Notes: generated from the letters alone by a model not told the origin. Shown: positions 1-9,270, counted from the first letter of the stretch. The stretch: 64,000 nt of DNA from DASQPR01 sp035263025 (GCA_035263025.1 DATFRR010000010.1:1-64000); one strand, 5' to 3'. Numbers and translations: made by a program.

Positions 1-1
1 C

Positions 2-1228
2 GAGCCGGTTGTTGAGCCGGCGGTCGAGCCGGTTGTTGAGTCGGTTTCGGTGTCCGCGTTTGCCGCGTCGGCGGAGTCGGTGGCGGTTGAGGAAACGGTC
101 GAGCCGGCTGCCGAGCCACCAGTCGAGCAGGTTACCGAGCCGGTCGCGGCCTCGGCGTTTGCTTGGTCAGCGGAGTCTGTGACGGTTGTCGAGCCGGCTG
201 CCGAACCAGTAGTCGAGCAAGTTATCGAGCCGGCCGCACCGTCGTTTGACGCGCCCGCGGCGGAGCCGAGTTACGCGTCGGCAGAAGCGGCGCCGAGTGA
301 CTCGCCGTACGTGCCGTTGTCGTTCACGCCGCCGGTCGAGACCGTTCCGGCGACGGCACCAACATACGACGTCGCCCCGACGTTCGTGACGCCGCCGATA
401 CCAGCACAACCCGTGCCGCCCACCACCATCTCGGTCCCACCGGTGCCACCCACCACGATCTCGGTACCGCCGGCGTACCCGACGCCGCCCGCACCGAGTG
501 CGATGCCGTCGACTGCTGCGATGCCGCCGGCGCAACCGTTCACGGCGCCGGAACCGCCGGCGTACGTGCCTCCGGCGTACGTGCCCCCGGCAACGCCGAC
601 TTACCCACCGGCACCTGCCTACCCGCCACCGCCAATGCCGGCCTACCCAGCCACGGTCCCGCCGCCGCCCGGCTACGGCGAAGCGCCGACATCCGCCGCA
701 CCCGCGTCCGGTGCGCCGACCAGCGTGCCGACGCCGGCACCGCCGGGGTACGCGTCGCCAGGTGGGTACGTGCCGGCGGTGACCTATCCGACCTCGCAGT
801 TCCCGACATCGGGCCTGCCGGGCGCAGCTCCGGCGCCGGAGAAGAAGCGCTCGGCGTGGACGATCGTCTTCGCCGTGTTGACCGTCGTGTTCCTGCTCGC
901 GGCCGCCGGCCTGGCGGTGCTCTACGTGAACAAGAACAACTCTCTGACATCGGCGAACAAGCGCTCCGCCGCCACGGTGGCCGCCGACAACAAGAAGCTC
1001 GCGGACTTGCAGTCACAGTTGCAGTCAGCGAACGATGCCCTCGCGGCGCAGAAGCAGACCAGCGACGGTCAGATCGCCGATCTGCAGGATCAGATGAAGC
1101 AGTACAAGGCGTGTGTTGACGACTTTGACAAGGTCAACAACAGCGACTTCTCGTCGCAGGCCTCATTCGACAAGGCCTTCACGAAGCTGATCAACATCTG
1201 CGAAGCGGCCGCTGCGCTCGGGCAGTGA
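2..1228 (+). CDS. Pro/Ala/Glu-rich membrane protein with C-terminal coiled coil (5' truncated)
   Basis: The frame is open to the left window edge, so the true start is outside; 408 residues are visible. The first ~270 are low complexity: Glu-Pro-Ala/Val repeats (VEPAAEP, VEQVIEPAA) that turn into a Pro/Tyr/Ala/Thr-rich stretch (VPPAYVPP, PTYPPAPAYPPPP). A basic KKR then leads into one hydrophobic segment (WTIVFAVLTVVFLLAAAGLAVLYV), followed by ~100 hydrophilic residues with heptad-like content (LADLQSQLQSANDALAAQ, IADLQDQMKQY) and two cysteines. The likely layout is a disordered cytoplasmic region, one membrane helix and an extracytoplasmic coiled coil. I do not recognise a family. The DNA is correspondingly repetitive (gagccggttgttgag-type units). 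Confidence 0.75.
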   Translation, partial: EPVVEPAVEPVVESVSVSAFAASAESVAVEETVEPAAEPPVEQVTEPVAASAFAWSAESVTVVEPAAEPVVEQVIEPAAPSFDAPAAEPSYASAEAAPSDSPYVPLSFTPPVETVPATAPTYDVAPTFVTPPIPAQPVPPTTISVPPVPPTTISVPPAYPTPPAPSAMPSTAAMPPAQPFTAPEPPAYVPPAYVPPATPTYPPAPAYPPPPMPAYPATVPPPPGYGEAPTSAAPASGAPTSVPTPAPPGYASPGGYVPAVTYPTSQFPTSGLPGAAPAPEKKRSAWTIVFAVLTVVFLLAAAGLAVLYVNKNNSLTSANKRSAATVAADNKKLADLQSQLQSANDALAAQKQTSDGQIADLQDQMKQYKACVDDFDKVNNSDFSSQASFDKAFTKLINICEAAAALGQ

Positions 1229-1242
1229 CCGATCAGTCGATC

Positions 1243-1309
1243 GGGTCCGGTGGCACCGTCGCGTCACCGGACCCTGGGGCCGTCCGGTGGCACCGGCGCG
1301 TCACCGGAC
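1243..1309. terminator. Tandem pair of hairpins between convergent genes
   Basis: Hairpin 1 has perfect 10-bp arms, GGGTCCGGTG (1243-1252) and CACCGGACCC (1265-1274), around a 12-nt loop. Hairpin 2 has perfect 8-bp arms (1282-1289 and 1302-1309) and a 12-nt loop that differs from the first by one base. The two are copies spaced 37 bp apart. They lie just past the stop of the left-end gene and before the stop of the convergent cupin gene, as expected of a bidirectional terminator. There is no U tract. Confidence 0.7.
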
Positions 1310-1346
1310 CGGATGCCCACCTCGGCCAGGCGCATAACGTGGGGGC

Positions 1347-1829
1347 CTAGAGCCAGAACGTGTCGTGTTCCCGGAAGAACTCGGCCTTTTCCTCATCCGA
1401 CATCTGCGACATGCGCAACAGGCCTTCGAAGTAGCCCTCGCGTGGCGCCCCGGGCGAGAAGTGCAACAACATCGATGCCGGCTCACCGGACTCGTTGCGG
1501 AACCCGTGGACACCACCCTCAGGCACGTGTACGAAGTCGCCCGACCCAGTGTCGATCCACGTCGAACCGTCGTAGATCTTGATGGTGCCACTGAGGACGT
1601 AGAACGACTCTGTGATCGAGCGATGGAAGTGGGGATCGGGACCACTGCGGTTCGGTCCCATCTCCCAGCGGTAGAGCCCGAAATGACCGCCGGTTGACGC
1701 GCCGGTCGCGAGGTACTGCACGCGCGTTCCGCCGTTCGGATATTCCAGGTCCGGGTGGTGGCCGTCCGGGCGGTAGGTCGCACTGAGCTCGCCGGCGTCG
1801 CCCAGGTACTGAGGTTCTGGATAGCTCAT
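1347..1829 (-). CDS. Cupin-domain protein
   Basis: A 160-residue single-domain cupin. The metal-binding motif is intact: H67-x-H69-x4-E74 and, after the second conserved strand (GDFVHVPEGGVHGFRN), H108. The protein probably binds a divalent metal in a beta-barrel; the substrate cannot be read from sequence. Its ATG overlaps the stop of the upstream SMP-30 gene by 4 bases (ATGA), so the two are translationally coupled and probably act on the same sugar-acid or small lactone. It ends shortly before the tandem-hairpin terminator. Confidence 0.85.
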   Translation of the reverse strand: MSYPEPQYLGDAGELSATYRPDGHHPDLEYPNGGTRVQYLATGASTGGHFGLYRWEMGPNRSGPDPHFHRSITESFYVLSGTIKIYDGSTWIDTGSGDFVHVPEGGVHGFRNESGEPASMLLHFSPGAPREGYFEGLLRMSQMSDEEKAEFFREHDTFWL

Positions 1830-2692
1830 GTGTCATGTCTACCCGGCCATCCCGCACCGGGAACCTCGACCGTGGTACGCAACACCTGCCCCTCCCACGG
1901 AGCGCTGCCGCCGAGCCCGGCCATGCCCGGCCATCGGGCCGCGACCACGTAGAGGCTCCGACCGTCCGGTCCACCCAGCATGCACGCGAAGCCGCCGCGG
2001 TCGAGTGGCACAGTGTCGAGCACGCGGCCGCCCTCGGCCACCCGTACGCAATGCTCGTGCGGCACGTCTGCGTACCACGCCGCATCCTCGGCATCGAGGC
2101 AGATGCCATCCGGCGCGGCCTCGCCGAGATCGGCCCAGACCCGTCGACCGTTGAGGCTGCCGTCCGGCGCGATGTCGAACCCGACAAGCTGATGCCGGTA
2201 CGAATCGGCGACCACCAGCGTTCGGTTGTCGGCGGTGACCGCCATGCCGTTGGGGAAAGCAATGTCGTCGGCAACGATCTGACCGACGCCATCAGGTGTC
2301 ACGAGCGCCACGAAGCCCGGCTGCACCACGCTGTCGGGCGGTCCCACGGTGAACTCGAAATTCGGACTGTTGACGTACGCGTTGCCGCGGCCGTCCACCA
2401 CGATGTCGTTGAATCCAATGCCGCTCAGTCCGGATAGGTCCGCGTAGGCGGCGAGGCCGCCGTCGGCAGAGACGCTCAGCAGAGCCATCGCCTGATTGGA
2501 GACGAGCACCGCACGACCGCCGGGCAGGAAGTCGAAGCACAGCGGCAGCGACGTGTGAGAGACCATCAACTCACTTGCGCCGGTGTCGTCGATCGCATGG
2601 ATCTCGCCAGCGGTCCAGTCGCTGAACCACAGTCGACCGTCATGCCATCGCGGGGATTCGACCAATCCGAGTCCGGTGCGAAGAACGTCCAT
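1826..2692 (-). CDS. SMP-30/gluconolactonase-like protein
   Basis: 288 residues of a six-bladed SMP-30/gluconolactonase/luciferin-regenerating propeller. Family metal ligands are visible: Glu12 in VESPRW, Asn in AFPNGMAV, and Asp in the DGICLDAED segment. The frame is open ~140 bases further upstream, but I start at the ATG at 2692 because the family begins at LVESPRW and a GAAGGGA ribosome-binding site sits just before that ATG. The expected role is lactone hydrolysis (gluconolactone type) in the cytoplasm. It forms an operon with the cupin gene. A divergent VOC gene starts 123 bases away, leaving a shared promoter region. Confidence 0.85.
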   Translation of the reverse strand: MDVLRTGLGLVESPRWHDGRLWFSDWTAGEIHAIDDTGASELMVSHTSLPLCFDFLPGGRAVLVSNQAMALLSVSADGGLAAYADLSGLSGIGFNDIVVDGRGNAYVNSPNFEFTVGPPDSVVQPGFVALVTPDGVGQIVADDIAFPNGMAVTADNRTLVVADSYRHQLVGFDIAPDGSLNGRRVWADLGEAAPDGICLDAEDAAWYADVPHEHCVRVAEGGRVLDTVPLDRGGFACMLGGPDGRSLYVVAARWPGMAGLGGSAPWEGQVLRTTVEVPGAGWPGRHDT

Positions 2693-2815
2693 CTCGTTGT
2701 TCCCTTCTCGCCGGCGTACCCGTGAACCTCGACACCGCGGCGAGCGTGGTCGGTGTGACGACACAAACCTCGCGGCCGCCGCTTTCTGACGATCCTGCCG
2801 CGCTACGGTGCCTGG

Positions 2816-3208
2816 ATGGGAGTCGCTCGTCATGGAGTCGTGACACTCGATTGCGCCGATGCCCGACCGCTCGCGGATTTCTGGGCAGCGATGCTCGATG
2901 GGGAGATCGTTTACGAGACCGAGACGACCGTCCTCGTACGCACCGAGTGGCTAACGCTTGGCGCGATGGTCACCCCAGACTACGAGCCGCCGACATGGCC
3001 GGCGCCGGACGTGCCGAAGCAGATCCATCTGGACCTTGCCGTCGATGACCTTGAAATGGCCGCTTCAGAGGCGCGGCGGCTGGGTGCCGTACCCGCTAGC
3101 GTGCAGCCCGCGCCGGATCGGCGGTGCGTGATGCTCGACCCTGCCGGGCATCCGTTCTGCTTGACCACGCAGGTTCCGCGTGGGGCGCTGCCGGCGTCGC
3201 CGCCGTAG
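2816..3208 (+). CDS. VOC-family (glyoxalase-like) protein
   Basis: 130 residues with the actinobacterial glyoxalase-like pattern: an N-terminal VTLDCADARPLADFWAAML strand-helix, a central HLDLAVDDLEMAASEARRLGA repeat and a C-terminal MLDPAGHPFCLT strand. This is two beta-alpha-beta-beta-beta modules of the vicinal oxygen chelate fold. The fold can serve in dioxygenation, isomerisation or drug binding, and nothing here decides between them. It is followed closely by a WYL regulator in the same direction. Confidence 0.8.
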   Translation: MGVARHGVVTLDCADARPLADFWAAMLDGEIVYETETTVLVRTEWLTLGAMVTPDYEPPTWPAPDVPKQIHLDLAVDDLEMAASEARRLGAVPASVQPAPDRRCVMLDPAGHPFCLTTQVPRGALPASPP

Positions 3209-3295
3209 CGGTCAGTGCCGCCGGGCGATGCGTTCTGTCATGCCCGCACGCTAAGGTCCGTTCCGGACGTTTCACTTCCGGATTGGCGGCGAGCC

Positions 3296-4258
3296 ATGAG
3301 ACCCGACGCGAGCCCCACTGCACGGACGCTGATGGCCCTCGAACTCGTCCAGGGCAGCCCCGGCATTACCGCCGAGCGGCTCGCGGACAAGCTCGGCGTC
3401 TCCGAGCGTGCCGCGCGACGTTACGTCGGGATCTTGCGCGAGGCCGGCATCCCGATCGAGTCGACTCGCGGCCCCTACGGCGGTTTCCGCGTGGGTCGGG
3501 GGCTGCGGCTGCCGCCGCTGATGTTCAGCGCCGCCGAGGCGCTCGGCGTGGTGATGGCCGTGCTCGACGGCCACCACGACGCGAGCGATCCGACCGACCT
3601 GGTGGGCAGTGCGCTTGGCAAGATCATTCGCGCGCTCCCGGAGGCGGTCGCTGCCCAGGCCGAAGCGGTACGCCGAACCACAGCACCCGCCCCGGACCGC
3701 AGCGCCGCGCGACCCGATCCGGCCACCACGACAACGTTGGTGCAGGCCTGCTCGAGCCGTCGCTGTGTCCGGCTCGGCTACCGGTCGGAGGCCGGTTCGC
3801 AGTGGGAGATGCAAATCGAGCCGTGGGCCGTGGTGGTGCGGCACGGCCGGTGGTACGTGCTGTGCCGGAACACGAAAACCGGAGCGCGGCGCGCGTACCG
3901 GATTGATCGCGTACAAAGCGTCGACCTGCTTGACGCTTCGTTCGAGCAGCCCGCCGATCTGGATCCGGTCGCGATGCTCGAGGAACATCTCGCGGTCGGC
4001 TGGGAGTTCGAAACCGAGATCGTCATCGACGCACCGATGGATGAGCTGCGCTACCTGCCGCGTGCCGTCGGGCGGCTCGAGCCACTTGGCGACGGCACGA
4101 CGCGTCTGGTCGGCAGCACCAGCAATCCGGCGTGGTACGCACAGCAGCTCACCGCCATTCCGGCGTCCTACCGCATCCTGAAGAGCCCGGAAGTCCGCGC
4201 GGCCGCGCAACGCATCGGTATGCGGCTCGTTCGCGCGAGCGAGAGTCCGGATCCGTAA
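3296..4258 (+). CDS. HTH-WYL transcriptional regulator
   Basis: 320 residues. An N-terminal DeoR/HTH_11 winged helix (about 10-60, TAERLADKLGVSERAARRYV) is followed by a linker and a WYL domain (about 145-215, including the RWYVLCRN and RAYRIDRVQSV strands), then a C-terminal WCX-like domain (about 235-310). This matches the YafY/PafBC-type ligand-sensing regulator architecture. The ATG at 3296 was chosen because it starts just before the HTH and follows a GGCGGCGAG sequence. It is orphan: neighbours are a VOC gene upstream and a convergent phosphotransferase-like gene. No defence locus is nearby, so I treat it as a general regulator. Confidence 0.85.
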   Translation: MRPDASPTARTLMALELVQGSPGITAERLADKLGVSERAARRYVGILREAGIPIESTRGPYGGFRVGRGLRLPPLMFSAAEALGVVMAVLDGHHDASDPTDLVGSALGKIIRALPEAVAAQAEAVRRTTAPAPDRSAARPDPATTTTLVQACSSRRCVRLGYRSEAGSQWEMQIEPWAVVVRHGRWYVLCRNTKTGARRAYRIDRVQSVDLLDASFEQPADLDPVAMLEEHLAVGWEFETEIVIDAPMDELRYLPRAVGRLEPLGDGTTRLVGSTSNPAWYAQQLTAIPASYRILKSPEVRAAAQRIGMRLVRASESPDP

Positions 4259-4317
4259 CGGTGCCGTCCGGCACGTGCCAGCCCTACAACCTCGCCGGCC
4301 ACGATGCGATCGGTCGC

Positions 4318-5214
4318 CTATGCCCCGACCTCGTCGGCCACGATGCGGTCGAGGGTACGGCGGCCCATCCGGCTCATCGTCGGATTGCTGTCGACGTAAT
4401 ACCAGACGAGCCCCATCGCCTGGACGAATGCCCACGCCTTGCCGCGCTCCCATTCCAGGTCGTCGCTGCCGAGGTCGTCGCGAAGCGCCCGGCGCGGCAC
4501 GGGGGATAGCAGGTGCCAAGCCGCCACGAGATCGAGCGAACGGTCGGCCGGGCCGAGACCGCCGACGTCGATGACGCCGGTCAGGCGCCCATCGCTGACG
4601 AGTACGTTGCCGGGAATGAGGTCACCGTGGGTCATGACGTCTGGCCCACCACGCGGAAGTTTTCGCATCTGCGTCCACATTCGCCGTAGCAGTGCAACGT
4701 CTAGCAGATCTGCGCTGCGCCGAAAGCAGGTGTCCAGCCACGCATCATGGGTACGAAGGTCGCCGCCACGACCATGCCCGGAGAACGTACGGCCGCCGGT
4801 GTCGATGGCTCGTACGTCGTGGATGAACTCGGCCACGTCGCGTGCGAAGACCACCGAATCGGCCGGGTCGTGGTCGGTGGCCGTGACGCCGGGTACCCAC
4901 GTTTGCACCGACCACGGCAGCGGATAGCCCGCACCGGGTTCGCCGACAGCGACCGGTTCCGGCGTCGCGAATCGCGTGCGACCGGCGAGCTCGCGGGCGG
5001 CGTCGGCCTCGGCAGCGAGAAAGCGCCGCGTTGCGTCGGCATCGGTGCCCTGCAGCGGAAAGCGCGCCGACAACTCGTCGCCGATGCGAAAGATAGTGTT
5101 GACCGTGCCGTGCGAGGCGACGGCACGGATCGGCATCCCGCGCCACGCCGGGAACTGCGCGTCCACCAACGCGCGAGCCGTCGCCGGCGGCACGCTCAAC
5201 TGGTCGGCATGCAT
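4318..5214 (-). CDS. Aminoglycoside phosphotransferase (APH) family protein
   Basis: 298 residues from the ATG at 5214. The kinase-like core is intact: catalytic loop HGDLIPGNVL (HGDxxxxN) and the metal-binding Asp in VIDVGGLGPADRSLDL. The N lobe has HGTVNTIFRIGD and ARFPLQ, which provides the ATP lysine equivalent only weakly. The family includes antibiotic kinases, homoserine/choline kinase-like enzymes and many uncharacterised kinases, so the sequence does not establish antibiotic resistance. The frame stays open to 5319; I use the internal ATG because the extra N-terminus is unlike the family. Confidence 0.8.
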   Translation of the reverse strand: MHADQLSVPPATARALVDAQFPAWRGMPIRAVASHGTVNTIFRIGDELSARFPLQGTDADATRRFLAAEADAARELAGRTRFATPEPVAVGEPGAGYPLPWSVQTWVPGVTATDHDPADSVVFARDVAEFIHDVRAIDTGGRTFSGHGRGGDLRTHDAWLDTCFRRSADLLDVALLRRMWTQMRKLPRGGPDVMTHGDLIPGNVLVSDGRLTGVIDVGGLGPADRSLDLVAAWHLLSPVPRRALRDDLGSDDLEWERGKAWAFVQAMGLVWYYVDSNPTMSRMGRRTLDRIVADEVGA

Positions 5215-5416
5215 TTCCACGCTGTCCACTCCGGGCAGCGTCGCGTGTCGGGATATCACGTGGCAACCGGCTTTCCAGCTCGTGGATGTCGGTCCAAGAT
5301 CCGCGGTCGTGTAACGCATAGGCTGTTATTCGCCGCGGGTTACCGCACATGCGTTACAAGGTCAACGAGCGCGCGCCAAGTCCGGCCAAGTCCGGCACGC
5401 GGTCTGATCCGATGGC

Positions 5417-8400
5417 TCACGACAGCGGCGTTGGCCGCGTGTGGTTCGCCATGGCTCGGGCCGGATGAAGGTTGCGTTGCGCAGGGGAGTGCCGCCTCGT
5501 CAACCAATGCCGCGTTGCCTCCGCCGGCAGCGGCCGGCTGAAGAGGAACCCTTGGCCGTAGCCGCATCCGATGGTGGCCGCGACCTCGCGTTCGTGTTCT
5601 GTCTCGATGCCCTCCGCGACGACCTCCAGCCCGAGCACGTCGGCCAGCCCGACGATGCCTCGGACTAGTTGGCGCTGTTGCAACGACGTGGCCATCGACT
5701 GGGTGAAGGACCTGTCCAGCTTGACGACATCGAGCGGCACATCGCGCAGATAGCTCAGCGACGAGTAGCCGGTGCCGAAGTCGTCGATGGCCACCCGCAC
5801 ACCGGCGCGGCGCAGATTGTGGATGTCCTGCCAGACACCGTGGTCGTCGCGCAGTAGCAGGCTCTCGGTGATCTCCAAGGTCAGTCGTTGCGGGCTCAGT
5901 CCGGTGGTGGCGAGCAGTCGCTCTACGGTCGCGGTGAACCCGGGCGTACGGAACTGGCGCGCCGACACGTTGACGCCAACGTACGGCCCGTCGCCGCCGG
6001 GGTTCCACGCGCACGCGTCGCGCATGGCGGTGCCGAGCACCCACTCGCCGATTGTCGCGATCACGCCGGACTCCTCGGCGATGTCGATGAAGTCGGCCGG
6101 CGCGAGCCGACCGCGGGTGGGATGCTGCCAGCGCAGCAGCGCCTCGAAACCGACGGTCTCCGCGTCGCGAAGCGAGACGATCGGTTGGTATTCGACGATC
6201 AGAGCGTCTTCGTCGATGGCCCGCTCCAGCGAGGTGCGAACTTGCAGCCGCGCCATCACAGCGTGGCGCATCGCCGGGTGGTAGTGCCGCCACTGACCCT
6301 TGCCGACCCGCTTGGCGGCGTACAACGCCAAGTCAGCGTTGCGCAGCAGGTCCGGTCCGGCCGCCGCGTCGGCGGTGGTGGCAACGCCGACGCTTGCACT
6401 GCACGTCACCGTATAGCCGCCGACCGACGTGGACTGCCCTAGTTGTTGCACGAGATGGGCCGCGGCACGGTCGGCCGCGTCTTGATCGGCGACGTGATCG
6501 AGCTGTACGGCGAATTCGTCGCCACTCAACCGTGCGGCCATGCCGGCACTCGGACCGCCATGCTCGTCAACGAAGCTGCGCAGTCGATCGCCGACGTTGA
6601 TGAGCACGGCGTCGCCTGCTTCGTGGCCGAGCGCGTCGTTGACGAGCTTCAGGTCGTCAATGTCGGCGTAGAGGACGGCGGTCAGGTCGGACCTCGCACC
6701 GACCTGGTCCATGGCGGCGGCGAGCCGTTGACTGAACGGGACACGATTCGCGAGTCCGGTCAGCGGATCGTGGAACGCTTGGTATTCCAGCTCGCTTTCC
6801 AACCGGCGCTGTTCGGTGACGTTGCGGAGGGTCAGCACGAGCCCGTCGATGGACGGATCGTGCCGGAGATCGCGGCACGACACCTCGACCCGAGCCGGCG
6901 TCTCGCCAACGCCGTGCACAAGCCAATCACCACCCCATACAGAGTGGGTGGTGCCGGCGTCCGTACCGGTGGGTGCGCCCGTGGCCGCGGTGTTACGGGC
7001 GTCGGCAAGCAGGCGACGCGCGGCCGCGCGATCCGGTCGAGCGACAAGATCGTTGACGCACAAACCGATCAGCGGCATCGAGCCGAACAGGGTCTCGGCA
7101 GATGGGCTCGCATACCTGATCCGGCCCGAGTCTTCGACAATCAAAATGACGTCCGCGCTGTTTTGCACGAGCGTCCGGAAATACGACTCGCGCCCGTGGC
7201 GAACGTTGTCTTCGTTGAGCCTGATGCGCTCGAGAGCGAAGCCCGCCTGGGCGGCTAGCACTTCCAGCCGCGGTCGCATCGTGCCCAGCGAGGCTCGGTC
7301 GGCGTGCACCACGAGCGCGGCGTTGGAGTCCGGTGCGGGCCCGGTTCGGTGGTTCCCGTCGGCATCCTGGCGGTGGGACTCGGTGACGTCTGGCGCTGGC
7401 GGGTAGAGCATCGGGATCGCGAGCGCACCGCCGTACCCGTTCATCGAAGCGGTCGAGGGATCGCCGCCGGTGCGGTGAACGACCCCAGCGGGGTACGCGT
7501 CGGGTGCCGCATCACGCGTCGGCTCGATCGCGACGGTGTAGCGTGCCCGCGGACCGAGCAGTGCTCCAACTGCGCGTTCCAACAGGGGTGCGACCGCTGC
7601 GGCATCGGTCAGCCCGGCGAGCTCCGTGACGGCCTCGCGCAGGACGCGCTCACCCTTGACCTGTCGCTGCAGTTGGATAGCGACGACCACGATGCGCGCC
7701 AGAGCCAGGATGAGGATCAACGTCGCCGCGATCACGATCAACGGCTGGTACCACGGCGGACGCTGGAAGAGGCCAAGCATCAACACACCGGACGGGATGA
7801 GCGCGAGCACGGCGACCAGGCCGATGCGGACCGACGCGACCTGCCGAGTGTCGTTCGCGGGGGTGCCCACGGTCGTCATCGATCGAGTCAGCGCGGCGGC
7901 CGCAACGCCGATGTAGAACACCATCCACAGCAGGTCGAACGCGGTGCCCTGCCACCAGTCGCCGCGCATGCGGCCGACGCGGACCAGCACGTCGTAGCCG
8001 ACGAGGCTGGACAGGCCAACCATCAGGAACGCCAGCGACCGACTCCACCGCAGCGCGGTCGCCAGATGAACGACGATCGCGAGCAGCAATACGTCGCGGA
8101 ACACGAAGCCGACCCGGACGGTGCGCCACAGATCGCCGACACCGGGGCCGCCCGCGTCCGGGATGGCGATGAGGACGCCAGCGAGCAGTCCGGCTCCGAG
8201 AAGAATGATGGCTGCGTCGATGGCCGCGGGCGCACCGCGAAGCGTCGAGCGGGCCAGGCGTAGCGCGCCACTGGCGAGCAGCACGATCACGACAAGGTTC
8301 ATGATCCAGACGATCCAAGACCATGGTTTCAGCGTTCCGTCGGCGCCTGGCAACGCGTCGTAAACGACTCGTCCGGCCGCGTTCACCGACACGGCCGCGC

Positions 8401-8584
8401 CGAGCAAGAGCCACGCGGCCGAGTGCCGCGGACGGTAGGCGCGCACGCCGACGATTACCGCCGCCGTGGTGGCCGTTCCCGCGACGACGACCGCGGCCGA
8501 GGATGCCGGTTGCCACCACACGTGGATCGCCGAAGCCGCACCGATGAGGCAGGCGTATACCGTCGCCCACAGACGAATCGGCAT
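5417..8584 (-). CDS. Membrane-bound PAS-GGDEF-EAL cyclic-di-GMP protein
   Basis: 1055 residues. About 1-310 hold eight or nine hydrophobic helices (an unnamed MASE-like sensor); about 310-455 is GAF-like; about 465-595 is PAS (VQNSADVILIVEDSGRIRYASPSAE). The GGDEF domain (~600-765) carries RLSGDEF at the active loop, an SGDEF variant generally compatible with activity, plus the substrate motif DIDDLKLVNDALGHEAGD. The EAL domain (~775-1030) has EALLRW, NVSARQF, LEITES, DDFGTGYSS, KLDRSF and EGIE, so the phosphodiesterase catalytic set looks complete. The protein probably switches between making and breaking c-di-GMP in response to a membrane or PAS signal. It is monocistronic, with no obvious partner. 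Confidence 0.92.
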   Translation of the reverse strand: MPIRLWATVYACLIGAASAIHVWWQPASSAAVVVAGTATTAAVIVGVRAYRPRHSAAWLLLGAAVSVNAAGRVVYDALPGADGTLKPWSWIVWIMNLVVIVLLASGALRLARSTLRGAPAAIDAAIILLGAGLLAGVLIAIPDAGGPGVGDLWRTVRVGFVFRDVLLLAIVVHLATALRWSRSLAFLMVGLSSLVGYDVLVRVGRMRGDWWQGTAFDLLWMVFYIGVAAAALTRSMTTVGTPANDTRQVASVRIGLVAVLALIPSGVLMLGLFQRPPWYQPLIVIAATLILILALARIVVVAIQLQRQVKGERVLREAVTELAGLTDAAAVAPLLERAVGALLGPRARYTVAIEPTRDAAPDAYPAGVVHRTGGDPSTASMNGYGGALAIPMLYPPAPDVTESHRQDADGNHRTGPAPDSNAALVVHADRASLGTMRPRLEVLAAQAGFALERIRLNEDNVRHGRESYFRTLVQNSADVILIVEDSGRIRYASPSAETLFGSMPLIGLCVNDLVARPDRAAARRLLADARNTAATGAPTGTDAGTTHSVWGGDWLVHGVGETPARVEVSCRDLRHDPSIDGLVLTLRNVTEQRRLESELEYQAFHDPLTGLANRVPFSQRLAAAMDQVGARSDLTAVLYADIDDLKLVNDALGHEAGDAVLINVGDRLRSFVDEHGGPSAGMAARLSGDEFAVQLDHVADQDAADRAAAHLVQQLGQSTSVGGYTVTCSASVGVATTADAAAGPDLLRNADLALYAAKRVGKGQWRHYHPAMRHAVMARLQVRTSLERAIDEDALIVEYQPIVSLRDAETVGFEALLRWQHPTRGRLAPADFIDIAEESGVIATIGEWVLGTAMRDACAWNPGGDGPYVGVNVSARQFRTPGFTATVERLLATTGLSPQRLTLEITESLLLRDDHGVWQDIHNLRRAGVRVAIDDFGTGYSSLSYLRDVPLDVVKLDRSFTQSMATSLQQRQLVRGIVGLADVLGLEVVAEGIETEHEREVAATIGCGYGQGFLFSRPLPAEATRHWLTRRHSPAQRNLHPARAMANHTRPTPLS

Positions 8585-8811
8585 GCCCTCACCCCCGGAG
8601 AACCGGCGGGCTCACAGTTCGGGTCGAACGCCGGCCCTTCGTCACCGTGCACCGTGCGTCACGGCCATGCAACTGTCCGGGAACCCGTGCGGTGGCAACT
8701 TCCTCACCAACCACACCCGTGACAACCTTTCGTACGTTCGTCGCCGGTACATGGCCCGAACGGCCAACGGTGACCTGCGCTCATGGATAGGGAGCAATAA
8801 GGTCGACTGCC

Positions 8812-9270
8812 ATGTACGCCACCCGGGTATCGGCCCACACGCACGCCGCCCGCGACGCCGTCTACCGGGCGCTCATCGATCCCGACGCGATCGCAGTCTG
8901 GCGAGTCCCCGCCGGCATGAGCAGCGAGGTGCACGAGTTCGATGCGCGCGAGGGCGGTGCGTTTCGCGTGTCGTTGACCTACGACGAGCCGACTGGAACC
9001 GGCAAGTCGACGTCCCGAACCGACACGTACCAAGGGCATTTCGTGACACTCGTACCCGATGAGCAAGTGGTCGAGGCGCTACGGTTCGAGTCTGCCGATC
9101 CGGAACTGGCGGGCGAGATGACGATGACGACGACGCTGCGCGACGCGGACGGCGGAACGGACATTCTCATCGTCCACGACGGTGTGCCGGACAAGATTCC
9201 GCCGACCGACAACGAAACGGGCATGACCATGGCGCTGGCCAAGCTCGTCGAGTTCGTCGAGCGCCGGTAG
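8812..9270 (+). CDS. SRPBCC/AHSA1-type protein
   Basis: 152 residues. The START-like fold of the Aha1/AHSA1 group is recognisable from AARDAVYRALIDPDAIAVWRVP, the FDAREGGAFRVSLTY strand, the VVEALRFES strand and the C-terminal helix NETGMTMALAKLVEFVERR. The fold provides a hydrophobic pocket; ligand and role are unknown. A weak AAGGTCG sequence precedes the ATG. It lies alone between the divergent GGDEF-EAL gene and the convergent monooxygenase. Confidence 0.8.
   Translation: MYATRVSAHTHAARDAVYRALIDPDAIAVWRVPAGMSSEVHEFDAREGGAFRVSLTYDEPTGTGKSTSRTDTYQGHFVTLVPDEQVVEALRFESADPELAGEMTMTTTLRDADGGTDILIVHDGVPDKIPPTDNETGMTMALAKLVEFVERR

Noticed and set aside
3296..4258. The WYL regulator as a marker of a defence island
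   Set aside because: Neighbours are VOC and phosphotransferase-like genes; no restriction, BREX, CBASS or other defence gene is within reach.
4318..5214. Aminoglycoside resistance from the APH-fold gene
   Set aside because: The APH fold covers many non-antibiotic kinases, and no resistance-specific motif or resistance neighbourhood is seen.
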